From assembly GCA_022360135.1 (NCBI GenBank), contig JAKSDM010000333.1:1-13817 (forward strand): a stretch of 13,817 nucleotides of DNA. The letters are read 5' to 3'. Origin of the DNA: Pseudanabaenales cyanobacterium. Its GTDB lineage: Bacteria > Cyanobacteriota > Cyanobacteriia > Phormidesmidales > Phormidesmidaceae. Under the pieces are notes generated by a model. It was given only the letters and a program-made list of their open reading frames with translations. It did no database searches and was not told where the DNA came from. A program made the translations under genes and the position numbers. Below, in pieces: positions 1-9,100 of this stretch. Position 1 is the first letter of the stretch, and each line of letters opens with the position of its first letter.

Positions 1-34
1 GATTTAACGGTCTAATCCAACCTTCTAGCAAAGA

Positions 35-3000
35 TTATGGCGCTTCACTTTGATCATCAATCAGCGCATCATCAGCCAGGAAAGGGGGTAAATTTTCTCC
101 AAATGCATTAGCCCGGTTAGCCCCCTCTCCCCCAGAAGACCGCCCGATCATGCCCTCATCCGAAAGCACATCCAAACCGCCCTCTAAGTCGTAGGTGCGA
201 GCAGTGCGATCATCCAGAACAACATCCTGTAGATTCAGCTCCTCATCCAGGAAAGCAGCGTCAAAAGTCGGATCAATCTCTGGCGCAGTGGGTTCCTCAT
301 AGGCATTAAAGCCAGTCCCCGCTGGAATCAAACGGCCGATGATAACGTTTTCCTTGAGACCGCGTAACCAGTCAGATTTACCCTCAATCGCTGCTTCAGT
401 CAGAACTCGAGTCGTTTCCTGGAAGCTGGCCGCCGAGATAAAGCTATCAGTATTTAAGGAGGCTTTCGTGATACCCAAAAGCACTGGGGTATATTCAGCG
501 GGCGCTCCACCCGTAATAGACATGGCTTCGTTCACCTGTTCTATCTGATGAATCTCTACTAATTCACCCGGCAGCATGGTAGTGTCTCCGCCATCATCAA
601 TCCGGCCTTTAGAGGTCATCTGTCGGACAATTACCTCAATATGTTTATCAGCAATGTCAATCCCCTGAGATTGGTAAACTGACTGCACCTCGTTTACAAG
701 AAACGTTTGAACCCGCTGCAAACTGATCAAGGCGGCTTCATGAGCACCCCTTGTTTCTCGATGAAATTTGAAGAAGACTTCCAGGATTTGGTGCGGATTG
801 GCGGGACCATCAGTCAGAGGCTCAGCCGTTTCAACTTCCTGACCGTCTGAAACAATCACATTCTGACCAGGACTGATGGGATATTCTGTCACCATCCCAT
901 CATTTTCAACCACTTTGACCTCTACCGATTCATCCTCATCATAGACCACTTGGGCGACCCCTGGACGTTCTGCGAGAACACAGGCCTCTTTCGGTTTACG
1001 CGCCTCCAAAAGCTCTTCAATCCTAGGCAAACCCTGGATGATGTCGCCAGTTTTAGCTCGTTCAAAGACTAACAGAACTAAGTTATCCCCCCGCTGGACT
1101 AGATCGCCGTCCTCAATATGGAGCACGGCGCCAGTTGATACTCGGTAAGGCCGAGCAATCCGCAGCGTTACCTGCGAATCCTGGATTTTGACAACTTGAC
1201 CAGACTCTTCAGCCAAAACGCCAGGGGCAATTTGGGTGCCTGCAACAACCAAATCCCCTTCAGCTATAGTCGGCGATTCACTACCAATTTCCCGAGTTAT
1301 ATGGTCAACTTCTCGGGCTACCAGAATACGGCGGATGATAGCCTCTTCTTCTTCCCGAATACCCCGGATTTCTCCCGCTTCCTTGCACTGAATTTCGGTG
1401 CGGGCCACCACAGCCCCTGGTTCAATTTGGTCGCCATCGGTTACCAATAAACGGGTATGGGTGCTTCCCTGAGTTTGGTCAGCCGCAACATCCCGACGAA
1501 TCACTAACGATTCCAGGATAACCAATTGTAGCCGCATGATATCAGAGTCTGATTCATCGGCAACCAATTCAATATCGGCAGCCAGCTGAGGCGCATCCTC
1601 GTCAATCTCCAGGACTAACTGAGTGCGCAGAAGCTCTAAGCCTTCAACCGACTTAACCCGTTCCCCATCCTTATAGGGAAGCCGTTGCACCGCTCGCAGA
1701 CGGATGGCGCTATCACTGCTATCGCTAACTGAATCTTGGCTTGGCACAGACGGTTCATCCGGGACTGTAAATTCAGTCACCGGACGCAATAGCAGCGCCG
1801 GGCCTTCGGGAGTCTCCACATATTCTACATATCTCAAATCATCGACCGGCAGTCCGGGCATGACTTCTTCCCCTGCTTGGGCCAAGGCGCCGTCCTTACC
1901 GATGGCGTCGTCTGGAGAATCCACGATGTGGATATCACCCGGCTTGACCACAATTTCCCGTAGAATATCGTTCTTCTGAGTGACTTCAACAACGCCATTA
2001 CTCTGGCAAAAGATATCTTTAACGACTTCGGCGCCAGCTTCAACATACTGGCCATCTTCTACTAGCAGCAGAGAAATGTCTTTGTTGACCTCGTGGGCTT
2101 CTTCAGGGATCCACAAGAGGGTGCCGCCTTGGATAACTTCATAGCCATGCTTGGCCTTACCCCGCTTAGCGACGTCAACGCCAGAGTACTTAATAATACC
2201 GCCAGTTTGAGTATGATAGCGATCGTCCTCTAGCTCGGCGACCACCTGACCATGAGCCACCTTTGTCCCAGGTGTTGCGATCAGGGAGAATCGCTGGCCA
2301 CTGGAAGCTTCAATCACATAGTGCTCGCGACCCTGGCCACTTTCAACCTTAACTTGGGCTTGGTCCAGCAGAACGGAAGCAGTAATAATTTCAACTTCAC
2401 GCCCCCCTTTACCGTCTACTTCTTCTTGAGGCAGTCGCACAATTCCGCCTCGTTCGGTAACCAGTTTGGTCTCCGCTAGAATGCCGCCATTCTCGATTAA
2501 ATCACCATTCTTCACGACCGGCTCGGCCCCGGGAAGAAGGTTATAAACCTCACCGGAAAGCACCCAAAGTAGACCTCCTCGCTGGGCTAAGCGGGTGGTG
2601 TTCCCTTGCCGATCTTTCTTCTCTTCTTGCACCAGTCCAGAGAACATAACCTCGCCAGATAGGTCGGAGGTTACGTCCTTACTGGCCTTTTCGGTCACCT
2701 TGCGAACTCGACCAGTACTGGGAAGCTCCGCCAATAATTGTCCTAGTTGAACCTGATCGCCGGGTTGAACAAACAGAATACCCCCTTGAGGAAGGGTAAA
2801 GGTTTGATTGCCCTGACTAGCTTCCACTTTAACGTCAGTATTGGTTTCCATCACCAATGCATCCTCACCGTGACGGGTGCGGAAGGCTCGAGTCCGCAGT
2901 CGTTTAGGCAGTTTAAGCGTGCCCTCAACCTCGGCCCGAACTTGAGACGCCACTTCGCCGGTAAAAGTACCTCCTGTGTGGAAAGTCCGCATCGTCAGCT

Positions 3001-4021
3001 GAGTTCCCGGTTCACCAATAGATTGGGCGGCAATAATGCCAACCGCCTCTCCCAGATCTACCATATGGAAGTGGGCTAAGCTCCAACCATAACAGTGCTG
3101 ACAAACCGAACGCGCTGCTTCACAGGTCAAAGCGGAACGCACGAAAACCTCCTCAACCCCAGATGTTTTATAGAGAAACTTAGCCAGCTCATCCGAAATA
3201 GAGTCATTCCGAGAGGCCAGCACCTCTCCCGTTTCTGGATGAACGACTTCTCGAGCCAGGACACGTCCCAACAGGCGATCTTGAAGCGGAATCAAAATAC
3301 GTTCTCCATCCGTCATGCTGCGCAGGGGGATGCCTCGCTCTGTGCCGCAGTCCAGCTCACGGATAATCACGTCCTGAGATACATCCACCAGACGACGAGT
3401 CAAATAACCAGAATCCGCTGTCCTCAGGGCCGTATCCACCAAGCCTTTACGCGCCCCATAAGAAGAAATAATATATTCAGTAACGGTGAGTCCCTCGCGA
3501 AAATTGGTTTTAATCGGTAGGTCAATGATTTCCCCTTGAGGATTGGCCATCAGACCCCGCATCCCAACCAGTTGCCTGACCTGAGAGATATTTCCCCGCG
3601 CCCCAGAGAAGGCCATCATGTAGACAGAGTTGAGCGGGCTGTTGATCTTGAAGTTCCGCACCACCTCATCCTTCAGTTCCTCACTAGTGCTGTTCCAGGT
3701 GTCGATTACCTTCTGAAAGCGCTCGACCTCAGTAATTTCCCCCCGGGTATACCGCTCTTCAGTGGTGCGAATATCTTCCTCCGCTGCCTCGAGCAACTTC
3801 CGTTTACTGGGAGGCACCTGCAGGTCGTCAACGCTGATAGACACTCCCGCCCGAGTTGCATATCGGAATCCCAAGTTTTTGAGCTGGTCCGCCATTTGAG
3901 CAGTTCGGGCTGTGCCATAGTGGGTAAATGACCAGGACATCAAGTTTTTCAGTTGCTTCTTATCAATCACTCGATTCCGGAAGATGAGTTCGGCTGATTG
4001 ATTAGACTCTTGCTCTGCCAT
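35..4021 (-). CDS. rpoC2: RNA polymerase beta' subunit, C-terminal half (RpoC2)
   Basis: Carries the C-terminal half of beta', split from RpoC1 as in cyanobacteria and plastids; part of the cytoplasmic core RNA polymerase. The protein is 1328 residues, normal for cyanobacteria. Visible landmarks: bridge helix around 192-211 (RKGLVDTALRTADSGYLTRR); second zinc site Cys225, Cys300, Cys307 and Cys310; trigger-loop helix around 324-350 (GEAVGIIAAQSIGEPG, then MRTFHTGG). The trigger loop is then interrupted by the SI3 insertion, about residues 357-988, and the conserved core resumes at GDIIQGLPRIEELLEARKPK (992 onwards). The C-terminal tail after LDDRTART (about 1270-1278) is acidic. I start at the ATG at 4021 (MAEQES): the upstream in-frame codon at 4045 is TTG, and a purine-rich GAGGGG (4037-4032) precedes the ATG by 10 bases. 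Last gene of the rpoB-rpoC1-rpoC2 series; only 34 bp of downstream sequence are visible. Confidence 0.98.
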   Translation of the reverse strand: MAEQESNQSAELIFRNRVIDKKQLKNLMSWSFTHYGTARTAQMADQLKNLGFRYATRAGVSISVDDLQVPPSKRKLLEAAEEDIRTTEERYTRGEITEVERFQKVIDTWNSTSEELKDEVVRNFKINSPLNSVYMMAFSGARGNISQVRQLVGMRGLMANPQGEIIDLPIKTNFREGLTVTEYIISSYGARKGLVDTALRTADSGYLTRRLVDVSQDVIIRELDCGTERGIPLRSMTDGERILIPLQDRLLGRVLAREVVHPETGEVLASRNDSISDELAKFLYKTSGVEEVFVRSALTCEAARSVCQHCYGWSLAHFHMVDLGEAVGIIAAQSIGEPGTQLTMRTFHTGGTFTGEVASQVRAEVEGTLKLPKRLRTRAFRTRHGEDALVMETNTDVKVEASQGNQTFTLPQGGILFVQPGDQVQLGQLLAELPSTGRVRKVTEKASKDVTSDLSGEVMFSGLVQEEKKDRQGNTTRLAQRGGLLWVLSGEVYNLLPGAEPVVKNGDLIENGGILAETKLVTERGGIVRLPQEEVDGKGGREVEIITASVLLDQAQVKVESGQGREHYVIEASSGQRFSLIATPGTKVAHGQVVAELEDDRYHTQTGGIIKYSGVDVAKRGKAKHGYEVIQGGTLLWIPEEAHEVNKDISLLLVEDGQYVEAGAEVVKDIFCQSNGVVEVTQKNDILREIVVKPGDIHIVDSPDDAIGKDGALAQAGEEVMPGLPVDDLRYVEYVETPEGPALLLRPVTEFTVPDEPSVPSQDSVSDSSDSAIRLRAVQRLPYKDGERVKSVEGLELLRTQLVLEIDEDAPQLAADIELVADESDSDIMRLQLVILESLVIRRDVAADQTQGSTHTRLLVTDGDQIEPGAVVARTEIQCKEAGEIRGIREEEEAIIRRILVAREVDHITREIGSESPTIAEGDLVVAGTQIAPGVLAEESGQVVKIQDSQVTLRIARPYRVSTGAVLHIEDGDLVQRGDNLVLLVFERAKTGDIIQGLPRIEELLEARKPKEACVLAERPGVAQVVYDEDESVEVKVVENDGMVTEYPISPGQNVIVSDGQEVETAEPLTDGPANPHQILEVFFKFHRETRGAHEAALISLQRVQTFLVNEVQSVYQSQGIDIADKHIEVIVRQMTSKGRIDDGGDTTMLPGELVEIHQIEQVNEAMSITGGAPAEYTPVLLGITKASLNTDSFISAASFQETTRVLTEAAIEGKSDWLRGLKENVIIGRLIPAGTGFNAYEEPTAPEIDPTFDAAFLDEELNLQDVVLDDRTARTYDLEGGLDVLSDEGMIGRSSGGEGANRANAFGENLPPFLADDALIDDQSEAP

Positions 4022-4062
4022 TATTTTCCCGCCCCTCGAAATCAATGCTAGTTGTGATCAAT

Positions 4063-4090
4063 TTAGTCAATAGCTATTAGTCAATAGCTA
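4063..4090. repeat. Perfect 14-bp tandem duplication
   Basis: TTAGTCAATAGCTA occurs at 4063-4076 and again, without gap or mismatch, at 4077-4090. It lies in non-coding spacer upstream of rpoC2. Confidence 0.9.
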
Positions 4091-4091
4091 A

Positions 4092-4127
4092 CAGCCTTGA
4101 GAAAAGAAAATCTTTTCAATCAGGCTG
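4092..4127 (-). other. Extended imperfect hairpin between rpoC1 and rpoC2
   Basis: Outer arms CAGCCT (4092-4097) and AGGCTG (4122-4127) pair perfectly, and inner arms GAAAAGA (4101-4107) and TCTTTTC (4111-4117) also pair, with a three-base loop. Between them a further two pairs are possible with small bulges. That gives about 15 base pairs in 36 nt. Confidence 0.55.
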
Positions 4128-4146
4128 CTGGCCATAGCCGGCCTGG

Positions 4147-6021
4147 CTAACTCGCCAGAGCATCATGCACCGTTTTGTTATAGATGATGCGTCCTGGTGT
4201 CGTTTCAACGTATTGGGAAATCAACTTGCCGGCGGCGTCTTCACGCACCCGACGAGATCGATAGCGTTTAGTGACGCCGCCATCCTCAGCTTTGATTTCC
4301 TCAAGTACTTCGTTGTCTGGATCATCAGTTTCCACCGGACCGTCGAAACGCAACCAAACCCTAGCATGGAGGCCAATCTGACCTTGTTCATAGGCCATAA
4401 TAGCGTCCTCCATATTGGCGAAGTAACGACCGGCTCCCGACTGCTGATAAGGATTATTGGCCGTCAGATAATAGCAGCCCAGCACCATATCCTGACTAGG
4501 GGTAATAATCGGCCTGCCCGTAGCGGGGGAAAGAACATTGTTGGACGCCAACATCAGCAATCGGGCTTCTGCTTGCGATTCTAGAGATAGGGGGACATGC
4601 ACCGCCATTTGGTCCCCATCAAAGTCAGCATTAAAGGCAGGGCAAACTAGCGGATGGAGCTGAATAGCGCGCCCTTCCACCAGAATCGGTTCAAATGCCT
4701 GGATCCCTAGACGATGTAGCGTGGGCGCCCGATTCAGCAGCACCGGGTGGCTTTCGATGACTTCCTCCAATACCTCCCAAACACTGGGATCATTGCGCTG
4801 AATTAGTTTTTTGGCCGCTTTGATATTATTCACCAACCCTTGGCGAATTAGGCGATGGATCACAAAAGGCTGGAACAGTTCAATCCCCATTTCCCGAGGC
4901 AGACCACACTGGTGAATGTTTAGCTTCGGCCCTACCACAATCACAGAGCGTCCGGAATAGTCCACCCGTTTACCCAAAAGGTTCTGGCGAAAACGGCCTT
5001 GCTTACCCTCAATAATGTCCGAGAGAGATTTGAGCGGACGGTTATTCGCTCCAACCACAGTTCGTCCGCGACGGCCATTGTCAATCAAAGCATCTACGGC
5101 CTCCTGCAACATCCGCTTTTCATTGCGGACGATAATTTCGGGGGCCAGAATCTCCTGCAGACGCGCTAGACGATTGTTGCGATTAATCACCCGACGGTAC
5201 AGGTCATTCAGATCGGACGTTGCAAACCGCCCCCCATCCAGTTGAACCATCGGCCGCAAATCTGGAGGAATCACCGGAATCACCTCCAGCACCATCCAAT
5301 CAGGGGTTGATCCGGTGGCGATAAAATTGTCAATCACCCGCAACCGCTTAATCAGCTTTGCCCGCTTCTGTCCTTTGGCCGTGGCGATCTCCTCTCGTAG
5401 CTTCTCAGCCTCACTTTCTAAGTCCAGATCCTGCAAAAGTCCCTGCAGCGCTTCAGCCCCAATACCGACTTCAATCCCTTCGAGGTTGGAGTCTTCATCA
5501 TAGAGTTGATCCTCAATCTCAATCCACTGATCTTCAGTCAGCAGTTGCTTATAAGCCAGATTGTCAGCATTGCCTGGGTCTAGCACCACATAGGCGTTAA
5601 AGTAGACAATTTGCTCTACATCCCGGAGCGGCATGTCTAACAGAATCGACATATAGCTGGGAATTCCCTTGAGGTACCAAACATGGGCGACCGGAGCCGC
5701 CAGCTTGATATATCCCATCCGATGGCGTCGCACTCGAGATTCGGTCACCTCAACCCCACAACGCTCACAGACGATGCCTCGGTGACGAACCCGCTTATAC
5801 TTACCGCAGTGACATTCCCAATCTTTGGCAGGCCCGAAAATGCGCTCACAAAACAAGCCATCCATTTCAGGCTTGAGGGTGCGATAGTTGATAGTTTCGG
5901 GCTTGGTTACTTCACCCACAACCATACCATTGGGTAAAGTGCGCTCTCCCCATTGACGAATCCGTTCCGGAGAGGCCAAACCAATCTTTACGTAGTCGAA
6001 CCGCTGTTCTAGCTTAGGCAT
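4147..6021 (-). CDS. rpoC1: RNA polymerase beta' subunit, N-terminal half (RpoC1, gamma)
   Basis: Supplies the N-terminal half of beta', including the catalytic magnesium-binding aspartates, and assembles with RpoC2, RpoB and alpha. The protein is 624 residues, the usual length. The N-terminal zinc ribbon uses Cys70, Cys72, Cys85 and Cys88 (CHCGKYK...CERC). The rudder/clamp segment KRVDYSGRSVIVVGP is near 351-365. The active-site motif NADFDGDQMAVH places catalytic Asp466, Asp468 and Asp470. The protein ends at 624, where RpoC2 takes over the beta' sequence. The start is the ATG at 6021: AAGGAAG (6037-6031) lies nine bases upstream, whereas it would abut the alternative in-frame TTG at 6030. 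It lies 98 bp after rpoB and 125 bp before rpoC2 on the same strand, so co-transcription is expected. The reading frame is intact. Confidence 0.98.
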   Translation of the reverse strand: MPKLEQRFDYVKIGLASPERIRQWGERTLPNGMVVGEVTKPETINYRTLKPEMDGLFCERIFGPAKDWECHCGKYKRVRHRGIVCERCGVEVTESRVRRHRMGYIKLAAPVAHVWYLKGIPSYMSILLDMPLRDVEQIVYFNAYVVLDPGNADNLAYKQLLTEDQWIEIEDQLYDEDSNLEGIEVGIGAEALQGLLQDLDLESEAEKLREEIATAKGQKRAKLIKRLRVIDNFIATGSTPDWMVLEVIPVIPPDLRPMVQLDGGRFATSDLNDLYRRVINRNNRLARLQEILAPEIIVRNEKRMLQEAVDALIDNGRRGRTVVGANNRPLKSLSDIIEGKQGRFRQNLLGKRVDYSGRSVIVVGPKLNIHQCGLPREMGIELFQPFVIHRLIRQGLVNNIKAAKKLIQRNDPSVWEVLEEVIESHPVLLNRAPTLHRLGIQAFEPILVEGRAIQLHPLVCPAFNADFDGDQMAVHVPLSLESQAEARLLMLASNNVLSPATGRPIITPSQDMVLGCYYLTANNPYQQSGAGRYFANMEDAIMAYEQGQIGLHARVWLRFDGPVETDDPDNEVLEEIKAEDGGVTKRYRSRRVREDAAGKLISQYVETTPGRIIYNKTVHDALAS

Positions 6022-6030
6022 TCTTGGCAA

Positions 6031-6037
6031 CTTCCTT
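6031..6037 (-). promoter_or_regulatory. Ribosome binding site of rpoC1
   Basis: AAGGAAG on the minus strand lies nine bases before the ATG at 6021. Because it directly abuts the alternative TTG at 6030, it decides the start in favour of the ATG. Confidence 0.7.
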
Positions 6038-6065
6038 ACGCGCTAGTGCTGAATTTGAGGGCCAA

Positions 6066-6104
6066 GCTCCCCATTAGTGTTCTCAATCATTCACCAGAGG
6101 GAGC
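6066..6104 (-). other. Inverted repeat in rpoB-rpoC1 spacer
   Basis: GCTCCC (6066-6071) and GGGAGC (6099-6104) are perfectly complementary six-base arms with a 27-base loop, within the 98-bp spacer after the rpoB stop. No T-run follows in the transcript direction. It could be a processing or stability element, or chance. Confidence 0.35.
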
Positions 6105-6119
6105 CAGTGGCGGTAAAGG

Positions 6120-9100
6120 TTATTCCTCGACCTCTTCAAGTTCTTCTCTAGAAATCGATTCGTAGGTGGGGCGCGAAGGCGCCCGACGGCTGCTTACATC
6201 CGCCATTAAATCGACTTCAAGATCACGACTGGTGCCGTCTTCGCGAGTTTCCACCTTATGCACTGCAATGTCTAGGCAGAGAGACTGAAGCTCACGCATT
6301 AACACCTTGAAAGACTCTGGGGTGCCGGGACGAGGAATTGCCTTACCCTTAACAATTGCGTTAAGCGCCTCGTTACGCCCTTGCATGTCGTCAGATTTGA
6401 CGGTTAGTAGTTCCTGCAAGGTATAGGCGGCTCCGAAGGCTTCCAAGGCCCACACCTCCATTTCGCCAAAGCGTTGTCCACCCTGTTGCGCTTTGCCGCC
6501 CAGCGGCTGCTGAGTAACTAAGGAATAGGGGCCGGTAGAACGGGCATGGATTTTGTCGTCTACCAGGTGAACCAGCTTAAGCATGTAGGCTTTGCCAACT
6601 GTGACAGGACGATCAAAGGGATCACCTGTGCGGCCATCATAGAGCTGAATCTTGCCGGGATCATCAGGATTGAATACCCAGTCATTGCCTGTGTTCTCTC
6701 GAGCTTCCTGGAGTTTGCCATGGGTAGTGATTCGAGAGGCTTCCTCGCCATACATCTCGTCAAAGGGAGTTACCTTGAAGCGGGCGTCTAGGTTTTCGGC
6801 GGCCCACCCTAGCAGACATTCAAACACCTGACCCACATTCATCCGAGAGGGAACGCCCAAGGGGTTCAGGACAATATCAACGGGAGCGCCATCGGGCAGA
6901 TAGGGCATATCTTCCACCGGCAGGATACGAGAAATGATTCCTTTATTGCCATGGCGACCAGCCATTTTATCGCCCACCTGGATTTTGCGTTTCTGAGCTA
7001 CATACACGCGGACAACCATATTGGCGCCGGGCGGCAGCTCATCTCCCTGCTCCCGAGTGAAGACACGAACGTCAACAACCCGACCCTTCTCGCCGTTAGG
7101 AACTCTCAACGAGTTGTCCCGCACATCCCGAGCTTTCTCACCAAAAATGGCCCGCAGCAGCTTTTCTTCCGGCGGCTGATCGGACTCGCCTTTGGGGGTG
7201 ACTTTACCCACTAGGATGTCGCCCGCGTCGACCCAAGCGCCGATGCGGATAATACCCGTCTCATCGAGTTGACGCAGCGCATCTTCACCGACGTTAGGAA
7301 TCTCCCGAGTAATTTCCTCAGGACCGAGTTTGGTTTGGCGGGCCTCAATCTCATATTTTTCGATATGGATTGAGGTGTACACATCATCAAAGACCAGACG
7401 CTCGCTAATCAAGATAGCGTCCTCGTAGTTATAGCCCTCCCAGGGCATATAGGCCACCAAGACGTTTTGTCCTAAAGCGAGTTCTCCCCCCTCAGTGGCT
7501 GAACCATCGGCCAAAATCTGGCCGACCACCACCCGATCACCCTGGAACACAATCGGGCGTTGATTGAGACAGGTATCTTGGTTAGAGCGGATGTACTTTT
7601 GGATTTGATATTCAATCTCATGTCCTTGGGGATCGCGCACGCGAATGCGGTTTGCGTCTACATAGGAGACTTCTCCGTCGGTGCGACTAACGATCACCAT
7701 CCCGGAGTCTCTAGCCGCCTGGGCTTCCAAGCCTGTTCCCACCAGGGGGCGCTCTGGATGTAGCAGCGGCACGGCCTGACGCTGCATGTTGGAGCCCATT
7801 AGGGCGCGGTTAGCATCGTCGTGCTCCAGGAAGGGGATCAACGAGGTGGCGACCGAAATAATCTGTACGGGAGAGACCGCTACATAGTCCACTTCGCTAG
7901 GAGCTGTGTTTGTGAAGTCCTGTCGATAGCGGACAGGCACCGAGTCTCCTAGAATGTGGCCATTTTCATCGGTTGGAATATCTCCAGGCGCAACCCGCAG
8001 GTCGTCTTCCTCATCGGCAGTCATATAAACTGGCGAGCGATCATTGAGGACCCGACCATTCTCCACCGGATAGAAGGGGGTTTCAATGAAGCCAAAGGCA
8101 TTTACCCGAGCATGGGTTGCTAGAGAGCCAATCAGGCCCGCATTCGGCCCTTCAGGAGTTTCAATCGGACAAATCCTACCGTGGTGGGAGGGGTGAATAT
8201 CCCGCACTGCGAAACCAGCCCGCTCCCGAGTCAAACCCCCAGGCCCCAAAGCGCTGAGGCGACGCTTGTGAGTCAGCTCCGCCAGAGGATTAGTCTGATC
8301 CATAAACTGAGACAGTTGGCTAGAGCCAAAGAACTCCTTGATGGCTGCAACCAGAGGTTTGGGGTTAACCAGAGAGGCTGGCGTTAAGGAGTCTGCATCG
8401 GACACCGTCATTCGTTCCCGGATGATCCGCTCTAGACGATTGAGGCCAACCCGCACCTGGTTCTGCAGTAACTCTCCTACAGAGCGCACCCGCCGGTTAC
8501 CCAAATGGTCAATATCATCAACGTTGCCAATGTCAAATTCCAGGTTAATAAGATAGTCGATGGCCGATAGAATATCTTGTGGAGTCAGCACCCGAATCGT
8601 ATCAGGAATGCTGAGGCGTAGCTTCCGATTTAACTTGTAGCGGCCTACCCGACCCAAATCATAGCGTTTTGGTTCGAAGAAGCGAGAGTCCAATAGCTGC
8701 TGCCCGCCTGAAACAGTGGGGGGTTCACCCGGACGCAGTTTGCGGTAAAGTTCCAGCAGGGCCTCTTCCTCATTAAATTGCCCTTCTTTCTCAATCGTTT
8801 TTTGGAAATATTCTGGGTGGCGAAGAGAGTCAAAGATTTCACCGTCACTTAGCCCTAAAGCCTTCAATAGAACTTGGGCGGAAAGTTTACGAGTCTTATC
8901 GATTCGCACCCAGACCAAGTCATTTTTGTCGGTCTCAAATTTTAGCCAAGCGCCCCGATTAGGAATCAGGTTAGCGTTGTAGGTTCGGCGGCCATTCTTA
9001 TCGGTTTCAGCCTTGTAATAAACGCCGGGACTCCGAACAATCTGGTTGACGATAACCCGCTCGGCCCCATTGATGATGAAGGTGCCGCGGTCGGTCATCA

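Larger units (their letters stand above)
4022..4146 (-). other. rpoC1-rpoC2 spacer with two overlapping hairpins and a tandem repeat
   Basis: This 125-bp spacer is long for genes whose products form one polypeptide in other bacteria. Read in the transcript direction it contains, in order: a hairpin from CAGGC (4145-4141) to GCCTG (4125-4121), with an alternative GGCC/GGCC pairing inside; a longer hairpin at 4127-4092; a perfect 14-bp tandem duplication at 4090-4063; and the rpoC2 ribosome-binding region. The two hairpins share bases 4121-4127 and cannot both form. No run of T directly follows either stem, so a classical intrinsic terminator is not supported. Attenuation or RNA processing is inference only. 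Confidence 0.6.

Noticed and set aside
3536..3931. Plus-strand frames of up to 141 residues opposite rpoC2
   Set aside because: They mirror the conserved rpoC2 coding strand; there is no independent protein signature or ribosome site.
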